64,000 bases of DNA, taken from contig JAZUFW010000054.1 in the NCBI GenBank assembly GCA_045640905.1, positions 1-64,000 on the forward strand, in the 5' to 3' direction. Below, piece after piece: positions 34,459-43,929 of the stretch. How positions within the stretch are numbered: the stretch's first letter is position 1; every line of letters begins with the position of its first letter. The notes below the pieces were generated by a model that saw only the letters and a list, made by a program, of their open reading frames with translations, was not told the origin of the DNA and searched no databases. The stretch is from JAILLW01 sp045640905 (GTDB taxonomy: Bacteria; Bacillota; Clostridia; Lachnospirales; Lachnospiraceae). The position numbers and the translations under genes are program-made.

Positions 34459-35493
34459 TTATAAATACTTCTCCCAAAATTCTTCAAGGCACAGATTTTC
34501 TTCCATAATCACCTTGGCAGCTTCTTTGCCTACATATCTGAAATGCCAGGGCTCATATTCTATACTGGTTATAAATTCTTTGTCCTTCGGGTATCTTAAA
34601 ATAAAGCCGAATTCATCGCAATGCTCTTTAAGCCATATACCTGCAGCGGTATTTTCGAATCCTTCGTCCAAAGTGGTATAGTTATCGGTTATTAAATCAA
34701 TAGCCAGTCCAACCTGATGTTCAGAGGCACCGGGAACGGTTACAGCCTGCGACGAAAGCTTATAAGCCTCCATATACGTATATCCCTTATTAAGGTATGC
34801 CTCAATCTTTCGATCAAACAGCATCTCCTGTCTGGACAAATCTCTGTACGGAGAACAAATAACCAGATTTACACCATCTTCTTTTGCGGCTTTCATCATA
34901 TTCAAAAGTTCCGAAATGATTCTGCTGTCACATTGCATAGCACCGGATAACGTTCCCAACGTAAACTCATAATCATCAGGAATCGGATGCTGCTTATTAA
35001 TCAAAGTAAGACGCCAATCCGAAGCATCAAAGCCCTTTTCTTCTTCATCCGTAATGCCGTCGGCATCCTCTACATCCACATTATTTAAAATATCGTCAAG
35101 GGAAGCTATTTCATCATCATTTAAAACGGTTTGTTCGGAAAAGACCTCACTGATGATGGCATCATCTTCGTCTACCGTAGTCAAATCCAGATTTTCATCG
35201 TTAATCAAACTGATATCCGATGTGTTGGCTGCAATATCGGAAGGCGCCTCTTCTTTCGAAACAAAACCCTCGGAATAGAGAGTCGGAAAACAAAAACTGT
35301 TTCCCAGGAAAAACAGACACAATATAACTGCAGTACAGGCAAAACGTTTAACACTTTTCTTACAAAAATGGCAGAAATTGGAAATAAGCATGGTAACAGC
35401 AAGCCCAACTACCGCAAGCGGCAGTAAAAGCCTGTGATGTTTTCCCATATTTATAAAGAAATCTCTGACTTTTTCATAAAAAGTTTTGTTCAT
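34459..35493 (-). CDS. D-alanyl-D-alanine carboxypeptidase, VanY/M15B type
   Basis: 344 residues. Two hydrophobic segments (about 18-38 and 50-68) anchor it. An acidic linker (about 75-150) precedes the peptidase domain (about 160-340). The zinc pattern is SEHQVGLAID (H, D) and EYEPWHFRYVG (catalytic E/H). It trims the terminal D-Ala of cell-wall peptides. The start is at 35493, one base after the lactonase stop; the longer frame overlaps the lactonase. The linker is unusually acidic. Confidence 0.9.
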   Translation of the reverse strand: MNKTFYEKVRDFFINMGKHHRLLLPLAVVGLAVTMLISNFCHFCKKSVKRFACTAVILCLFFLGNSFCFPTLYSEGFVSKEEAPSDIAANTSDISLINDENLDLTTVDEDDAIISEVFSEQTVLNDDEIASLDDILNNVDVEDADGITDEEEKGFDASDWRLTLINKQHPIPDDYEFTLGTLSGAMQCDSRIISELLNMMKAAKEDGVNLVICSPYRDLSRQEMLFDRKIEAYLNKGYTYMEAYKLSSQAVTVPGASEHQVGLAIDLITDNYTTLDEGFENTAAGIWLKEHCDEFGFILRYPKDKEFITSIEYEPWHFRYVGKEAAKVIMEENLCLEEFWEKYL

Positions 35494-35494
35494 C

Positions 35495-36571
35495 TTATTC
35501 TTCCGGCAATTTGTAGAAAATAATGCAGTTCGGTTGGTCCACCTCAATCTCGGGTCCGTTCATAACCATTGTGTGCTTAGCCATGTCTATGGCAAAAAAC
35601 GTCATGGTATTCGATTCATGATTAAGGGATACCAAATGCTTATTATCAGGGAACAAACTGGCATCTTTAGGATAATCTCCCGATACCGGCAGGCATAAAA
35701 TTTTACTTAATGTACCTTCCTTTTGGTCAACCGAATATACAACCACGGAATTATCTCCGGCATTGGAAGAAATAATATACTTAAAATCTACAGAAATATT
35801 AATGGCAGATGCTGCAGAACCGGATGCGTGATAATCATTCAGAGTAGAAATATTCTGTATTTTTTCAAACACAGGATTACTGTTTTTATCAAGTGAATAG
35901 CTATACACATCTATATAATTTTTAAGTTCGTGAACTATATAAAGAAAACTTCCGTCTTTGCTGAACTTCATATGTCTCGGTGCGGATTCCTGCTCCGAAT
36001 GGATAATATCAAGCTGATGCAATTTGCCTGTTACATGATTCAATTCATAAACAATGACATGATCCATACCCAAATCCGCAGCTAAAAGAAACCTGTTATC
36101 TCTGGTCATCTTTACGCAGTTAATATGAGGTCGGAAATTTCTCTCGGCTATAGAGCCCAATCCTTTGTGGAATATTTCATCAAGGATTTCACCAACCGAG
36201 CCGTCCTCGTTTACGCGAAGAACAGTAAGTTTGGCATCATGATATCCTGCAACAAAAAGGAATTTGTCATCATAGTCTGTTGAAAGGTAGCATCCTCTCA
36301 TACCATTGATAGACGCATTATTCAAAACCTTTAATGAACCGTCGGGATTAATTGAATATGCTTCAACGCCAAAATCGGTAATGGAATAAAGGTATTTTTG
36401 ATTATGCGAAATTGTAATATAAGAAGAATTGGTTATTTCAACCTGGTCCTTCTTTGTCATTCTGCCCTTTTCTACATCAACATCAAAAATGCTGATTCCC
36501 ATGTTTGTTTTATTGCCTGATGTATAGCTTGAAACATACGCTACGTATCGATCTTTATTCTTGGAAGCCAT
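35495..36571 (-). CDS. Lactonase family protein, beta-propeller (Pgl type)
   Basis: 358 residues of seven-bladed propeller repeats with the pattern of PF10282 6-phosphogluconolactonases (for example NPDGSLKVLNN, FRPHINCVKMTRDNRFLLAADLG, APRHMKFSKDGSFLYI). It may hydrolyse 6-phosphogluconolactone, though some family members act on other lactones. GAGG lies 8 bases before the ATG. A TATAAT -10 stands at 36605-36600; its -35 is weak. Divergent from potA. Confidence 0.87.
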   Translation of the reverse strand: MASKNKDRYVAYVSSYTSGNKTNMGISIFDVDVEKGRMTKKDQVEITNSSYITISHNQKYLYSITDFGVEAYSINPDGSLKVLNNASINGMRGCYLSTDYDDKFLFVAGYHDAKLTVLRVNEDGSVGEILDEIFHKGLGSIAERNFRPHINCVKMTRDNRFLLAADLGMDHVIVYELNHVTGKLHQLDIIHSEQESAPRHMKFSKDGSFLYIVHELKNYIDVYSYSLDKNSNPVFEKIQNISTLNDYHASGSAASAINISVDFKYIISSNAGDNSVVVYSVDQKEGTLSKILCLPVSGDYPKDASLFPDNKHLVSLNHESNTMTFFAIDMAKHTMVMNGPEIEVDQPNCIIFYKLPEE

Positions 36572-36742
36572 ATAGCATACCTCGTCCTTATTTTTCTATA
36601 TTATATGTTAACAAAACACTTGGTATTAAACAAGAATTTTTATTTATTTTTCATGCGTTTTTGTATATGTTTTTCTTGACTTTTTATGGCATTTATAAGA
36701 ATATTCAATTTAGTATGTAATGATACAAAACGGAGGAAAAAA

Positions 36743-37810
36743 ATGAGAATAATCGACTTACAGCATATTTCCAAATCCTTTGACGGTCAGACGGTACTCG
36801 ATGACCTTAATCTTTACATACGCGAAAATGAATTTATCACTTTATTGGGCCCCTCCGGCTGCGGCAAAACCACCACATTACGTATCATTGGCGGTTTCGA
36901 AACTCCCGACAAAGGCAATGTTATATTTAACGGCGAAGATATTACCAATCTTCCGCCTCATAAAAGAAACCTCAACACGGTTTTCCAAAAGTATGCCCTC
37001 TTTCCGCATATGAACATTGCTGAGAATATTGCTTTCGGGTTAAAAATCAAAGGAAAAACAAAATCATATATCGACGACAAAATTAAGTATGCTCTTAAAT
37101 TGGTTAATTTGGACGGATACGAAAACAGAATGCCCGACACCCTTTCCGGCGGTCAGCAACAGAGAATTGCCATCGCCAGAGCCATCGTCAACGAACCTAA
37201 GGTTTTGTTGCTCGACGAACCTTTGGGTGCACTGGATTTAAAACTTCGTCAGGATATGCAGTATGAACTTATTCGACTTAAAAACGAATTGGGAATTACC
37301 TTTATTTATGTGACACATGATCAGGAAGAAGCCTTAACCATGTCGGATACCATAGTTGTTATGAACCAGGGTTATATCCAGCAGATAGGTTCTCCCGAAA
37401 AAATATATAACGAACCCGAGAATGCATTTGTTGCGGATTTCATCGGAGACTCCAACATAATCAGGTCTCGTATGATTAAGGACCGTCTGGTTAATATTCT
37501 CGGCGTCAATTTTGACTGTGTCGATGAAGGTTTCGGCACAAACACTCCCGTCGACGTTGTTATTCGTCCGGAAGATGTTATTTTGACCAAACCAAACGAA
37601 GGAAAAATCGAAGGATTGGTATCCCATCTCATTTTCAAGGGTGTACATTACGAAATGGAAGTTCAGGCTAACGGCTTTGAATGGCTGGTTCAGTCCACCA
37701 AATGTTTCCCTGTCGGCACGTTGGTCGGCATTGATGTAGACCCCTACAATATTCAGATTATGAATAAACCCGAATTTGAGGATGAGGAGGCCCTGAAACT
37801 CGATGAATAA
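36743..37810 (+). CDS. potA: Spermidine/putrescine ABC transporter ATPase
   Basis: 355 residues. Walker A GPSGCGKTTT (about 37-46), signature LSGGQQQRIAIARA (about 136) and Walker B VLLLDEPLGALD are complete. A C-terminal TOBE domain (about 280-345) follows. It powers uptake by PotBC. The start at 36743 follows CGGAGG; the upstream Met at 36686 has none. First gene of potABCD. The divergent intergenic region holds TTGACT at about 36675 as a possible -35. Confidence 0.95.
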   Translation: MRIIDLQHISKSFDGQTVLDDLNLYIRENEFITLLGPSGCGKTTTLRIIGGFETPDKGNVIFNGEDITNLPPHKRNLNTVFQKYALFPHMNIAENIAFGLKIKGKTKSYIDDKIKYALKLVNLDGYENRMPDTLSGGQQQRIAIARAIVNEPKVLLLDEPLGALDLKLRQDMQYELIRLKNELGITFIYVTHDQEEALTMSDTIVVMNQGYIQQIGSPEKIYNEPENAFVADFIGDSNIIRSRMIKDRLVNILGVNFDCVDEGFGTNTPVDVVIRPEDVILTKPNEGKIEGLVSHLIFKGVHYEMEVQANGFEWLVQSTKCFPVGTLVGIDVDPYNIQIMNKPEFEDEEALKLDE

Positions 37811-38630
37811 TTATTCACTTAAGAAAAAACTTTTGGGCACTCCTTATTATCTGTGGTCTGCCATTTTTATAATCATTCCTTTGGGAATGGTCTTTTACTA
37901 CGGCTTTACCGACAGCGCCGGTCACTTTACATTGGAAAATGTGTTTGCAATGGGCCAGTACGAGCACTTAAAGAGTCTGTTTCTTGCTTTGGTGCTTGCA
38001 TTGATTGCTACGGTAATCTGTATTCTATTAGCTTACCCCCTGGCACTGATACTTAATTCCATGAGTGCATCTTCACACGGCTTTATTGTATTTATTTTTA
38101 TTCTTCCGATGTGGATGAACTTCCTTTTGCGTACCATGGCATGGCAGACGCTTCTTGAAAAAAGCGGTGTCATTAACTCCATACTTTCCGTTCTTCATCT
38201 GCCGCAGATGCAGATAATTAATACTCCCAGAGCCATCGTCCTCGGCATGGTCTACAACTTCCTGCCGTTTATGGTTCTGCCTTTGTATAACTCTATTTCA
38301 AAAATTGATATTAATGTAATAAATGCTGCCAAAGATTTAGGAGCCAACTCCGTTAATGTATTTACCAAAGTTATACTTCCTCTGTCGGTTCCCGGAATGA
38401 TCAGCGGTATAACCATGGTGTTCATTCCCGCATTAACCACTTTCGTAATCAGTAAATTACTTGGCGGATCCAAAATCCTGTTAATAGGTAATGTAATCGA
38501 AGAAGAATTTACACAGGCTTCCAACTGGAATTTAGGTTCGGGGCTTTCCGTTGTGTTAATGATATTCATTATCATCAGCATGGTCATTACCAGCATATTC
38601 GATAAGGAAGGAGATTCTAACTTCCTATGA
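37803..38630 (+). CDS. potB: Spermidine/putrescine ABC transporter permease
   Basis: 275 residues with six membrane segments. The EAA loop (NAAKDLGANSVNVFTKVILPLSVPG) contacts PotA. The gene overlaps potA by eight bases, with GAGGAGG inside potA's end. It moves polyamine inward with PotC. Confidence 0.94.
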   Translation: MNNYSLKKKLLGTPYYLWSAIFIIIPLGMVFYYGFTDSAGHFTLENVFAMGQYEHLKSLFLALVLALIATVICILLAYPLALILNSMSASSHGFIVFIFILPMWMNFLLRTMAWQTLLEKSGVINSILSVLHLPQMQIINTPRAIVLGMVYNFLPFMVLPLYNSISKIDINVINAAKDLGANSVNVFTKVILPLSVPGMISGITMVFIPALTTFVISKLLGGSKILLIGNVIEEEFTQASNWNLGSGLSVVLMIFIIISMVITSIFDKEGDSNFL

Positions 38631-39418
38631 TTAAAAATGCTCTTAAGAAATTGTACATAGTACTTATTTTCATATTTCTGTACGCTCCTATTGTTACTTT
38701 GATTGTATTAAGCTTTAACAAGAGTAAAACAAGGGCTAAATGGGGCGGATTTACGACGAAATGGTATTCATCGCTTTTTTCAAACGATGCCATAATGAAT
38801 GCCTTATTCAACACTATTTTGATAGCCCTGATTGCTTCAATAGTTGCCACCTTGATAGGAACAATAGCCTGCATAGCCATTATGTCCTTAAAAAAGACGG
38901 GACGTTCCATCGTAATGGGCATAACCAATATTCCCATGTTAAATGCGGAAATCGTAACCGGTATCTCTTTGATGCTTTTGTTTTTAAGTTTCGGTTTCAA
39001 ATTCGGGCTCGGTACGATATTGCTCTCTCACATTACTTTTTGTATTCCTTATGTAATACTTTCGGTAATGCCCAGAATGCAGTCACTTAACCCTTTTGCC
39101 TACGAAGCTGCCATGGACTTGGGCGCGAATCCGATTCAGGGTTATGTCAAAGTAGTTTTGCCTGAAATAATGCCCGGCATTGCTTCGGGATTTCTAATGT
39201 CCTTTACCATGAGCATTGATGATTTCATCATTACTCACTTTACAAAAGGTGCCGGTGTTGATACACTTTCGACCAAGATTTATACCGAAGTCAAAAAAGG
39301 TATAAAACCTGAAATGTATGCACTTTCCACATTAATCTTTGTTACCGTTTTGATTCTTTTGCTTTTGGTTAATTACGGTCCCGACCTGTCAGCCAAAAGA
39401 AAAAAGCATCAAAATTAA
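38627..39418 (+). CDS. potC: Spermidine/putrescine ABC transporter permease
   Basis: 263 residues with six membrane segments. EAA loop AAMDLGANPIQGYVKVVLPEIMPG. The start overlaps the potB stop by four bases (ATGA). Forms the membrane heterodimer with PotB. Confidence 0.94.
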   Translation: MIKNALKKLYIVLIFIFLYAPIVTLIVLSFNKSKTRAKWGGFTTKWYSSLFSNDAIMNALFNTILIALIASIVATLIGTIACIAIMSLKKTGRSIVMGITNIPMLNAEIVTGISLMLLFLSFGFKFGLGTILLSHITFCIPYVILSVMPRMQSLNPFAYEAAMDLGANPIQGYVKVVLPEIMPGIASGFLMSFTMSIDDFIITHFTKGAGVDTLSTKIYTEVKKGIKPEMYALSTLIFVTVLILLLLVNYGPDLSAKRKKHQN

Positions 39419-39442
39419 TATATGTTTAAAAGAGGAGAAAAA

Positions 39443-40495
39443 ATGAAAAAATCAGTTACCATTCTGGCATTAGCCGCATTACTTGCACTTTTAGTCGGCT
39501 GTGGCAACAAAGCAACAGAAAACGGCGAAGTTGTTGTTTACAACTGGGGCGAATATATTGACCCCGAAACAATAACAATGTTCGAAAAAGAAACAGGTAT
39601 CAAAGTCATCTATGATGAATTTGAGACAAATGAAATAATGTATCCGAAAGTTGAGGCAGGTTCAACCGTTTATGACGTTATTTGTCCTTCGGATTACATG
39701 ATTAAAAAAATGATCGATAATGATTTGTTACAGGAAATCAATTTTGATAACATTCCCAATGCAAAGAATATCGGCCAACAGTATTATGACAGTTCCAAAG
39801 AATTCGATCCCGAAAATAAGTACTCTATTCCCTACTGTTGGGGAACCGTAGGTATCTTGTATAACAAGACGATGGTCAGCGAGCCTATTGACAGCTGGTC
39901 TGTTTTATGGGATGAGCAGTACAAAGACAATATTCTGATGCAGGATTCTGTCAGAGATGCTTTTATGATTCCCTTAAAATACCTTGGCTATTCGATGAAC
40001 ACTCTTGATTTGGACGAATTAACCGAAGCCAAGAATCTGTTACTTGAGCAAAAGCCTTTGGTTCAGGCATATGTTATCGATCAGGTCAGAGATAAAATGA
40101 TCGGTGATGAAGCCGCTATCGGTGTTATTTATTCCGGCGAAGCCATTTACACACAGCGTGAAAACGAAAACCTTGAATATGTAATTCCCAAAGAAGGAAC
40201 GAACGTATGGATTGATTCATGGGTTATTCCGAAGAACGCAGCCAACGTTGAAAATGCTGAAAAGTTCCTCAATTTCATGTGTCGTCCCGATATAGCATTG
40301 ATGAATTTTGATTACATCACTTATTCAACTCCGAACGATGCGGCACGTGAATTGATTGAGGATGAAGATATTAAGAATTCAAAAATTGCTTTCCCTGATT
40401 TAACTCAGTATGACAATTTGGAAACATACAGTTATCTGGGTCAGGAAGGTGACGAACTTTTGAACGAATTGTGGAAAGAAATTAAATCAGAATAA
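39443..40495 (+). CDS. potD: Spermidine/putrescine-binding lipoprotein
   Basis: 350 residues. The signal peptide ends in ALLALLVGCGN, a lipobox, anchoring it outside the membrane. The mature part begins VVVYNWGEYIDPETITMFE, characteristic of PotD/PotF-type solute-binding proteins, and holds conserved aromatic residues (WGTVGILYN, SWSVLWD). The start at 39443 has GAGGAG; the upstream Met at 39422 does not. Last gene of the operon, followed by a terminator. Confidence 0.95.
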   Translation: MKKSVTILALAALLALLVGCGNKATENGEVVVYNWGEYIDPETITMFEKETGIKVIYDEFETNEIMYPKVEAGSTVYDVICPSDYMIKKMIDNDLLQEINFDNIPNAKNIGQQYYDSSKEFDPENKYSIPYCWGTVGILYNKTMVSEPIDSWSVLWDEQYKDNILMQDSVRDAFMIPLKYLGYSMNTLDLDELTEAKNLLLEQKPLVQAYVIDQVRDKMIGDEAAIGVIYSGEAIYTQRENENLEYVIPKEGTNVWIDSWVIPKNAANVENAEKFLNFMCRPDIALMNFDYITYSTPNDAARELIEDEDIKNSKIAFPDLTQYDNLETYSYLGQEGDELLNELWKEIKSE

Positions 40496-40507
40496 TAAAT
40501 GAATAAT

Positions 40508-40545
40508 AAAGGCATAAGCTTTGGCTTATGCCTTTTATTTTACTT
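40508..40545. terminator. Bidirectional terminator between potD and proA
   Basis: AAAGGCATAAGC and GCTTATGCCTTT pair around TTTG, followed by TATTTTACTTT. It serves potABCD and, on the other strand, the proA operon. Confidence 0.9.
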
Positions 40546-41787
40546 TCTAACCGAATAATCTCCGGTAATATTATATTTATAAGACGTTATTTCTTTTAGT
40601 CCCATGGGACCTCTGGCGTGAAGCTTTTGAGTACTGATTCCTATTTCCGCTCCCAGTCCGAATTCAAATCCGTCCGTAAATCTGGTAGACGAATTTACAT
40701 ATACGCATGCTGCATCTATTCTCTTTTGGAACTCGGCGGCATTTTCCTTATTCTCCGTCAAAATGGATTCGGAATGATGTGTAGTGCATTCATTAATATG
40801 TTCAATGGCTTCTTCCAGCGAATCAACTGTTTTAACCGAAATAATGTAATCCAGATATTCCGTCTTGAAATCTTCGGGTGTGGCACTTACACAGTCAATT
40901 ACACCGCAAACAGATTCATCTCCTCTGATTTCCACATTCAAATCATATAGTGCTTTTGCCAAAGGCGGCAGCAGTTTATCCTTTATCTTTGAATGAACCA
41001 CCAATGATTCACATGCATTACAAACACCGATTCTTTGAGTTTTTGCATTAATAATTACGTCTATTGATTTTTGAATATCCGCAGTTTCATCAACAAATAT
41101 ATGGCAGTTTCCCGTTCCTGTTTCAATTACGGGAATTGTGCTTTGCATAACCACTGTACGTATAAGTCCGGCCCCACCTCTGGGAATCAACAGATCGACA
41201 TATTCTTTCATCTGCATAAATTCCTTTGTGACTTCACGGTCGGTACTTTCGATTAATCCGATGGCATCAGAACTTACACCGTTTTCCTCACATGATTTCT
41301 TAATTATCGAAACCAATGCTTTATTCGAATTAATGGCATCTGAACCGCCTTTTAAAATGCACGCGCTGCCTGCTTTAAAGCATAACGCAAAAGCATCAAC
41401 GGTTACATTCGGACGAGATTCGTAAATTATACCGATTACTCCCATTGGCACACGAATCTTTGTAATTTTAAGGCCGTTTGCTGCCGTATATGAATCCAGC
41501 TCATCTCCTATCGGATCATCAAGCAAAGCAACTTCTCTGACGCCCTGTGCCATCTGAACAATTCGCTCTTTTGTCAGTTTCAATCTGTCCAAAAGGCCTT
41601 GGTTCATACCTTTATTAATTCCGTTCTCAATATCCAAGTCATTTTTTGAGATAATCTCTTCATAAGATTTCTCAAGGTTATCCGCCACGGAATTCAATAC
41701 TTTATTCTTTACATCTGTCGCCAAAATTCCAAGTTCATATTTGGCTTTATTTGCATCTTTACATATGCTCAACAATTGTTCATTCAT
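40540..41787 (-). CDS. proA: Gamma-glutamyl phosphate reductase
   Basis: 415 residues. It reduces gamma-glutamyl phosphate to the semialdehyde for proline. Active-site Cys in IGVCNACESLVVH and the cofactor region (GSACILKGGSDAINSN) are intact. The start at 41787 (MNEQ) overlaps the end of the cyclo-ligase gene by eight bases; an upstream in-frame Met at 41808 has no ribosome site. No proB is in the window. Confidence 0.94.
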   Translation of the reverse strand: MNEQLLSICKDANKAKYELGILATDVKNKVLNSVADNLEKSYEEIISKNDLDIENGINKGMNQGLLDRLKLTKERIVQMAQGVREVALLDDPIGDELDSYTAANGLKITKIRVPMGVIGIIYESRPNVTVDAFALCFKAGSACILKGGSDAINSNKALVSIIKKSCEENGVSSDAIGLIESTDREVTKEFMQMKEYVDLLIPRGGAGLIRTVVMQSTIPVIETGTGNCHIFVDETADIQKSIDVIINAKTQRIGVCNACESLVVHSKIKDKLLPPLAKALYDLNVEIRGDESVCGVIDCVSATPEDFKTEYLDYIISVKTVDSLEEAIEHINECTTHHSESILTENKENAAEFQKRIDAACVYVNSSTRFTDGFEFGLGAEIGISTQKLHARGPMGLKEITSYKYNITGDYSVRK

Positions 41788-42364
41788 TAAAACAATATAT
41801 CCTTTCATCTGTAATACAATAATTCATTTTAACATCAAGTTCATCAATGTTAAGGGGAACAGTGCTTTTTTGTTCGGAAAAAGCAATCATTACTTTAGTT
41901 ATATCACAATCGCACAAATATTTATCATAAAATCCTCCCCCGTATCCGAGGCGATACCCCGATTCATCAAAACATAATCCGGGAATCAGGCACAAATCTT
42001 TGTGTTTACTGTTGGGAACATATTTTTCTCCGGAAACAGGTTCAAGTATTCCCATATAACTTTCCGCTAAATCATCAAAGGATTCTATCTTATAAAAATC
42101 CATTGTTTTGGTAGATACATCCACCTTCGGAACATATATGTTCTTTTCCTTTTGAAAAAGAATTTGCTCAATATACTCCGTCGTATCGATTTCGCTTTTT
42201 GTTGAAACAAATACCAGAATATTGTCTGCTGATTTATATTCGGAAAGCTCCTTCAATTTTTCAAAAACAATACGACTTTTTACGCGCTTCACATCCAAAG
42301 GTATATTGTCACGTATCTTTGTATATTGTTTTCGCAATGTTTTCTTTAATTCTGCATTATCCAT
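41780..42364 (-). CDS. 5-formyltetrahydrofolate cyclo-ligase
   Basis: 194 residues. It returns 5-formyl-THF to the folate pool using ATP. ATP-binding KKTLRKQYTKIRD near the start and the C-terminal GYRLGYGGGFYDKYL motif are typical of the family (YgfA/MTHFS). The start at 42364 is set by the fold's usual N-terminus; it overlaps the FAD gene by 19 bases without a strong ribosome site, so coupling is likely. Confidence 0.92.
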   Translation of the reverse strand: MDNAELKKTLRKQYTKIRDNIPLDVKRVKSRIVFEKLKELSEYKSADNILVFVSTKSEIDTTEYIEQILFQKEKNIYVPKVDVSTKTMDFYKIESFDDLAESYMGILEPVSGEKYVPNSKHKDLCLIPGLCFDESGYRLGYGGGFYDKYLCDCDITKVMIAFSEQKSTVPLNIDELDVKMNYCITDERIYCFNE

Positions 42365-43929
42365 TTGGCTACCGCTTCGGCACATTTTATTCCGTCCATC
42401 GCTGCAGAGGTTATTCCGCCGGCATAGCCTGCTCCTTCTCCGCATACGAACATTCCTTCAATACCGCATGTCAAATTATCATCCCTTTCCATACGAACAG
42501 GTGATGATGTTCTCGCTTCTACTCCCAATACAAAAGTTCCCGGATCATTAAAGCCTTTTATTTTTCGTCCGAAATCTTCCATTCCTTCAACAAAATCACG
42601 ATTCAAATATTCGGGCAAAATATCAAAAGTCTCGGCATGAACCGATTGGCCTTTAGTTTCAATATCGTACTTTACATCGGAATCAATCTCTTTGTTCTTA
42701 AATTCTTCATAGGTGCAATACGGTATATTTCCATTTCCGATTTTATAAGCTTTTTCCTCAATGGAACGTTGAAAATACATACCGCATAACGGATCATCAC
42801 TATTTTCAAAATCATCCGGAGAAACCGTAACAATCACTGCACTGTTGGCATACTCGGAATCACGTTGCGAATAGCTCATACCGTTAATGCATAATTTTCC
42901 TTCCTCGGAGGATGCGTTAACAACAAAGCCTCCCGGACACATGCAAAACGTATACACGCCTCTTTGACTTTTTGCTTTATAAGTCAATTTGTATGTAGCT
43001 GCAGATAACGACGGATGATTCTCCACCCCGTAAGCATTAAGATTAATTATGCTTTGCGGATGCATTACTCTAAAGCCTACAGCAAAAGGCTTTGGAGTCA
43101 TATTTACGTTCTTTTCCTTCAGGCGTATAAACGTATCCCGAGCGGAATGTCCCACCGCTACTATTATGCTCGATACATTTAATAATCTTTCTTTATTAAT
43201 TTCAAGCTGAGCTATTCGATTATTCTTAATAACAAAATCCGTAACACAGTTTTCGAAAAATACTTCTCCACCCAAATGAATTATTTCATTTCTGATGCTC
43301 TTTACAATACTGCATAAAACGTCGGTACCAATATGCGGTTTACTGTCATAAATAATACTTTCATCGGCACCAAACTTTACAAAATCTTTTAAAACGGCTT
43401 TATTTCTGCCGTATGTATCTTTAACCAACGTATTCAATTTGCCGTCGGAAAAAGTACCTGCGCCGCCTTCGCCGAACAAGACATTTGAATTGACATTCAG
43501 TTTGTCCCCGTTCCAAAAAGTACGGACATCTATAGATCTGTGATCTACATCTTTTCCGCGTTCCAAAATAATCGGTTTGAATCCCGCACGCGCCAAATAC
43601 AGTCCCGCAAACATGCCTGCGGGACCCATTCCTATAATAACGGGCCTTTTTTCATTTGAAATATCTGATATTTGATAGGGAAACTGATAAGGAACATTTG
43701 ATACACGAGTGATATCGGCATTCTTTTTTGATAAAAATCTGTCTTCATTTTCTATGCTGACATCAACCGAATATACATAATAAAGAGTCGGTTTATAACG
43801 AGAATCAATGGACCGTCGAACTATCTCAAAAGAAAACGGTTCATTGGTTCCCAATATCTTTTTGATTTTTTTATACAAAACGTTTACATCAGATGAAACG
43901 TCCAATTTAATCTGAGATATTCTAATCAT
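42346..43929 (-). CDS. Uncharacterised FAD-dependent oxidoreductase (COG2509 type)
   Basis: 527 residues. An N-terminal extension of about 90 residues is followed by an FAD-binding dinucleotide motif VIIGMGPAGMFAGLYLARAG, a GEGGAGTFSDGKL block and a C-terminal GEGAGYAGGITSAAMDG flavin motif. This matches the widespread NAD(FAD)-utilising dehydrogenase family of unknown substrate. Its start overlaps the flippase stop by one base. No signal peptide. Confidence 0.85.
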   Translation of the reverse strand: MIRISQIKLDVSSDVNVLYKKIKKILGTNEPFSFEIVRRSIDSRYKPTLYYVYSVDVSIENEDRFLSKKNADITRVSNVPYQFPYQISDISNEKRPVIIGMGPAGMFAGLYLARAGFKPIILERGKDVDHRSIDVRTFWNGDKLNVNSNVLFGEGGAGTFSDGKLNTLVKDTYGRNKAVLKDFVKFGADESIIYDSKPHIGTDVLCSIVKSIRNEIIHLGGEVFFENCVTDFVIKNNRIAQLEINKERLLNVSSIIVAVGHSARDTFIRLKEKNVNMTPKPFAVGFRVMHPQSIINLNAYGVENHPSLSAATYKLTYKAKSQRGVYTFCMCPGGFVVNASSEEGKLCINGMSYSQRDSEYANSAVIVTVSPDDFENSDDPLCGMYFQRSIEEKAYKIGNGNIPYCTYEEFKNKEIDSDVKYDIETKGQSVHAETFDILPEYLNRDFVEGMEDFGRKIKGFNDPGTFVLGVEARTSSPVRMERDDNLTCGIEGMFVCGEGAGYAGGITSAAMDGIKCAEAVAKWIMQN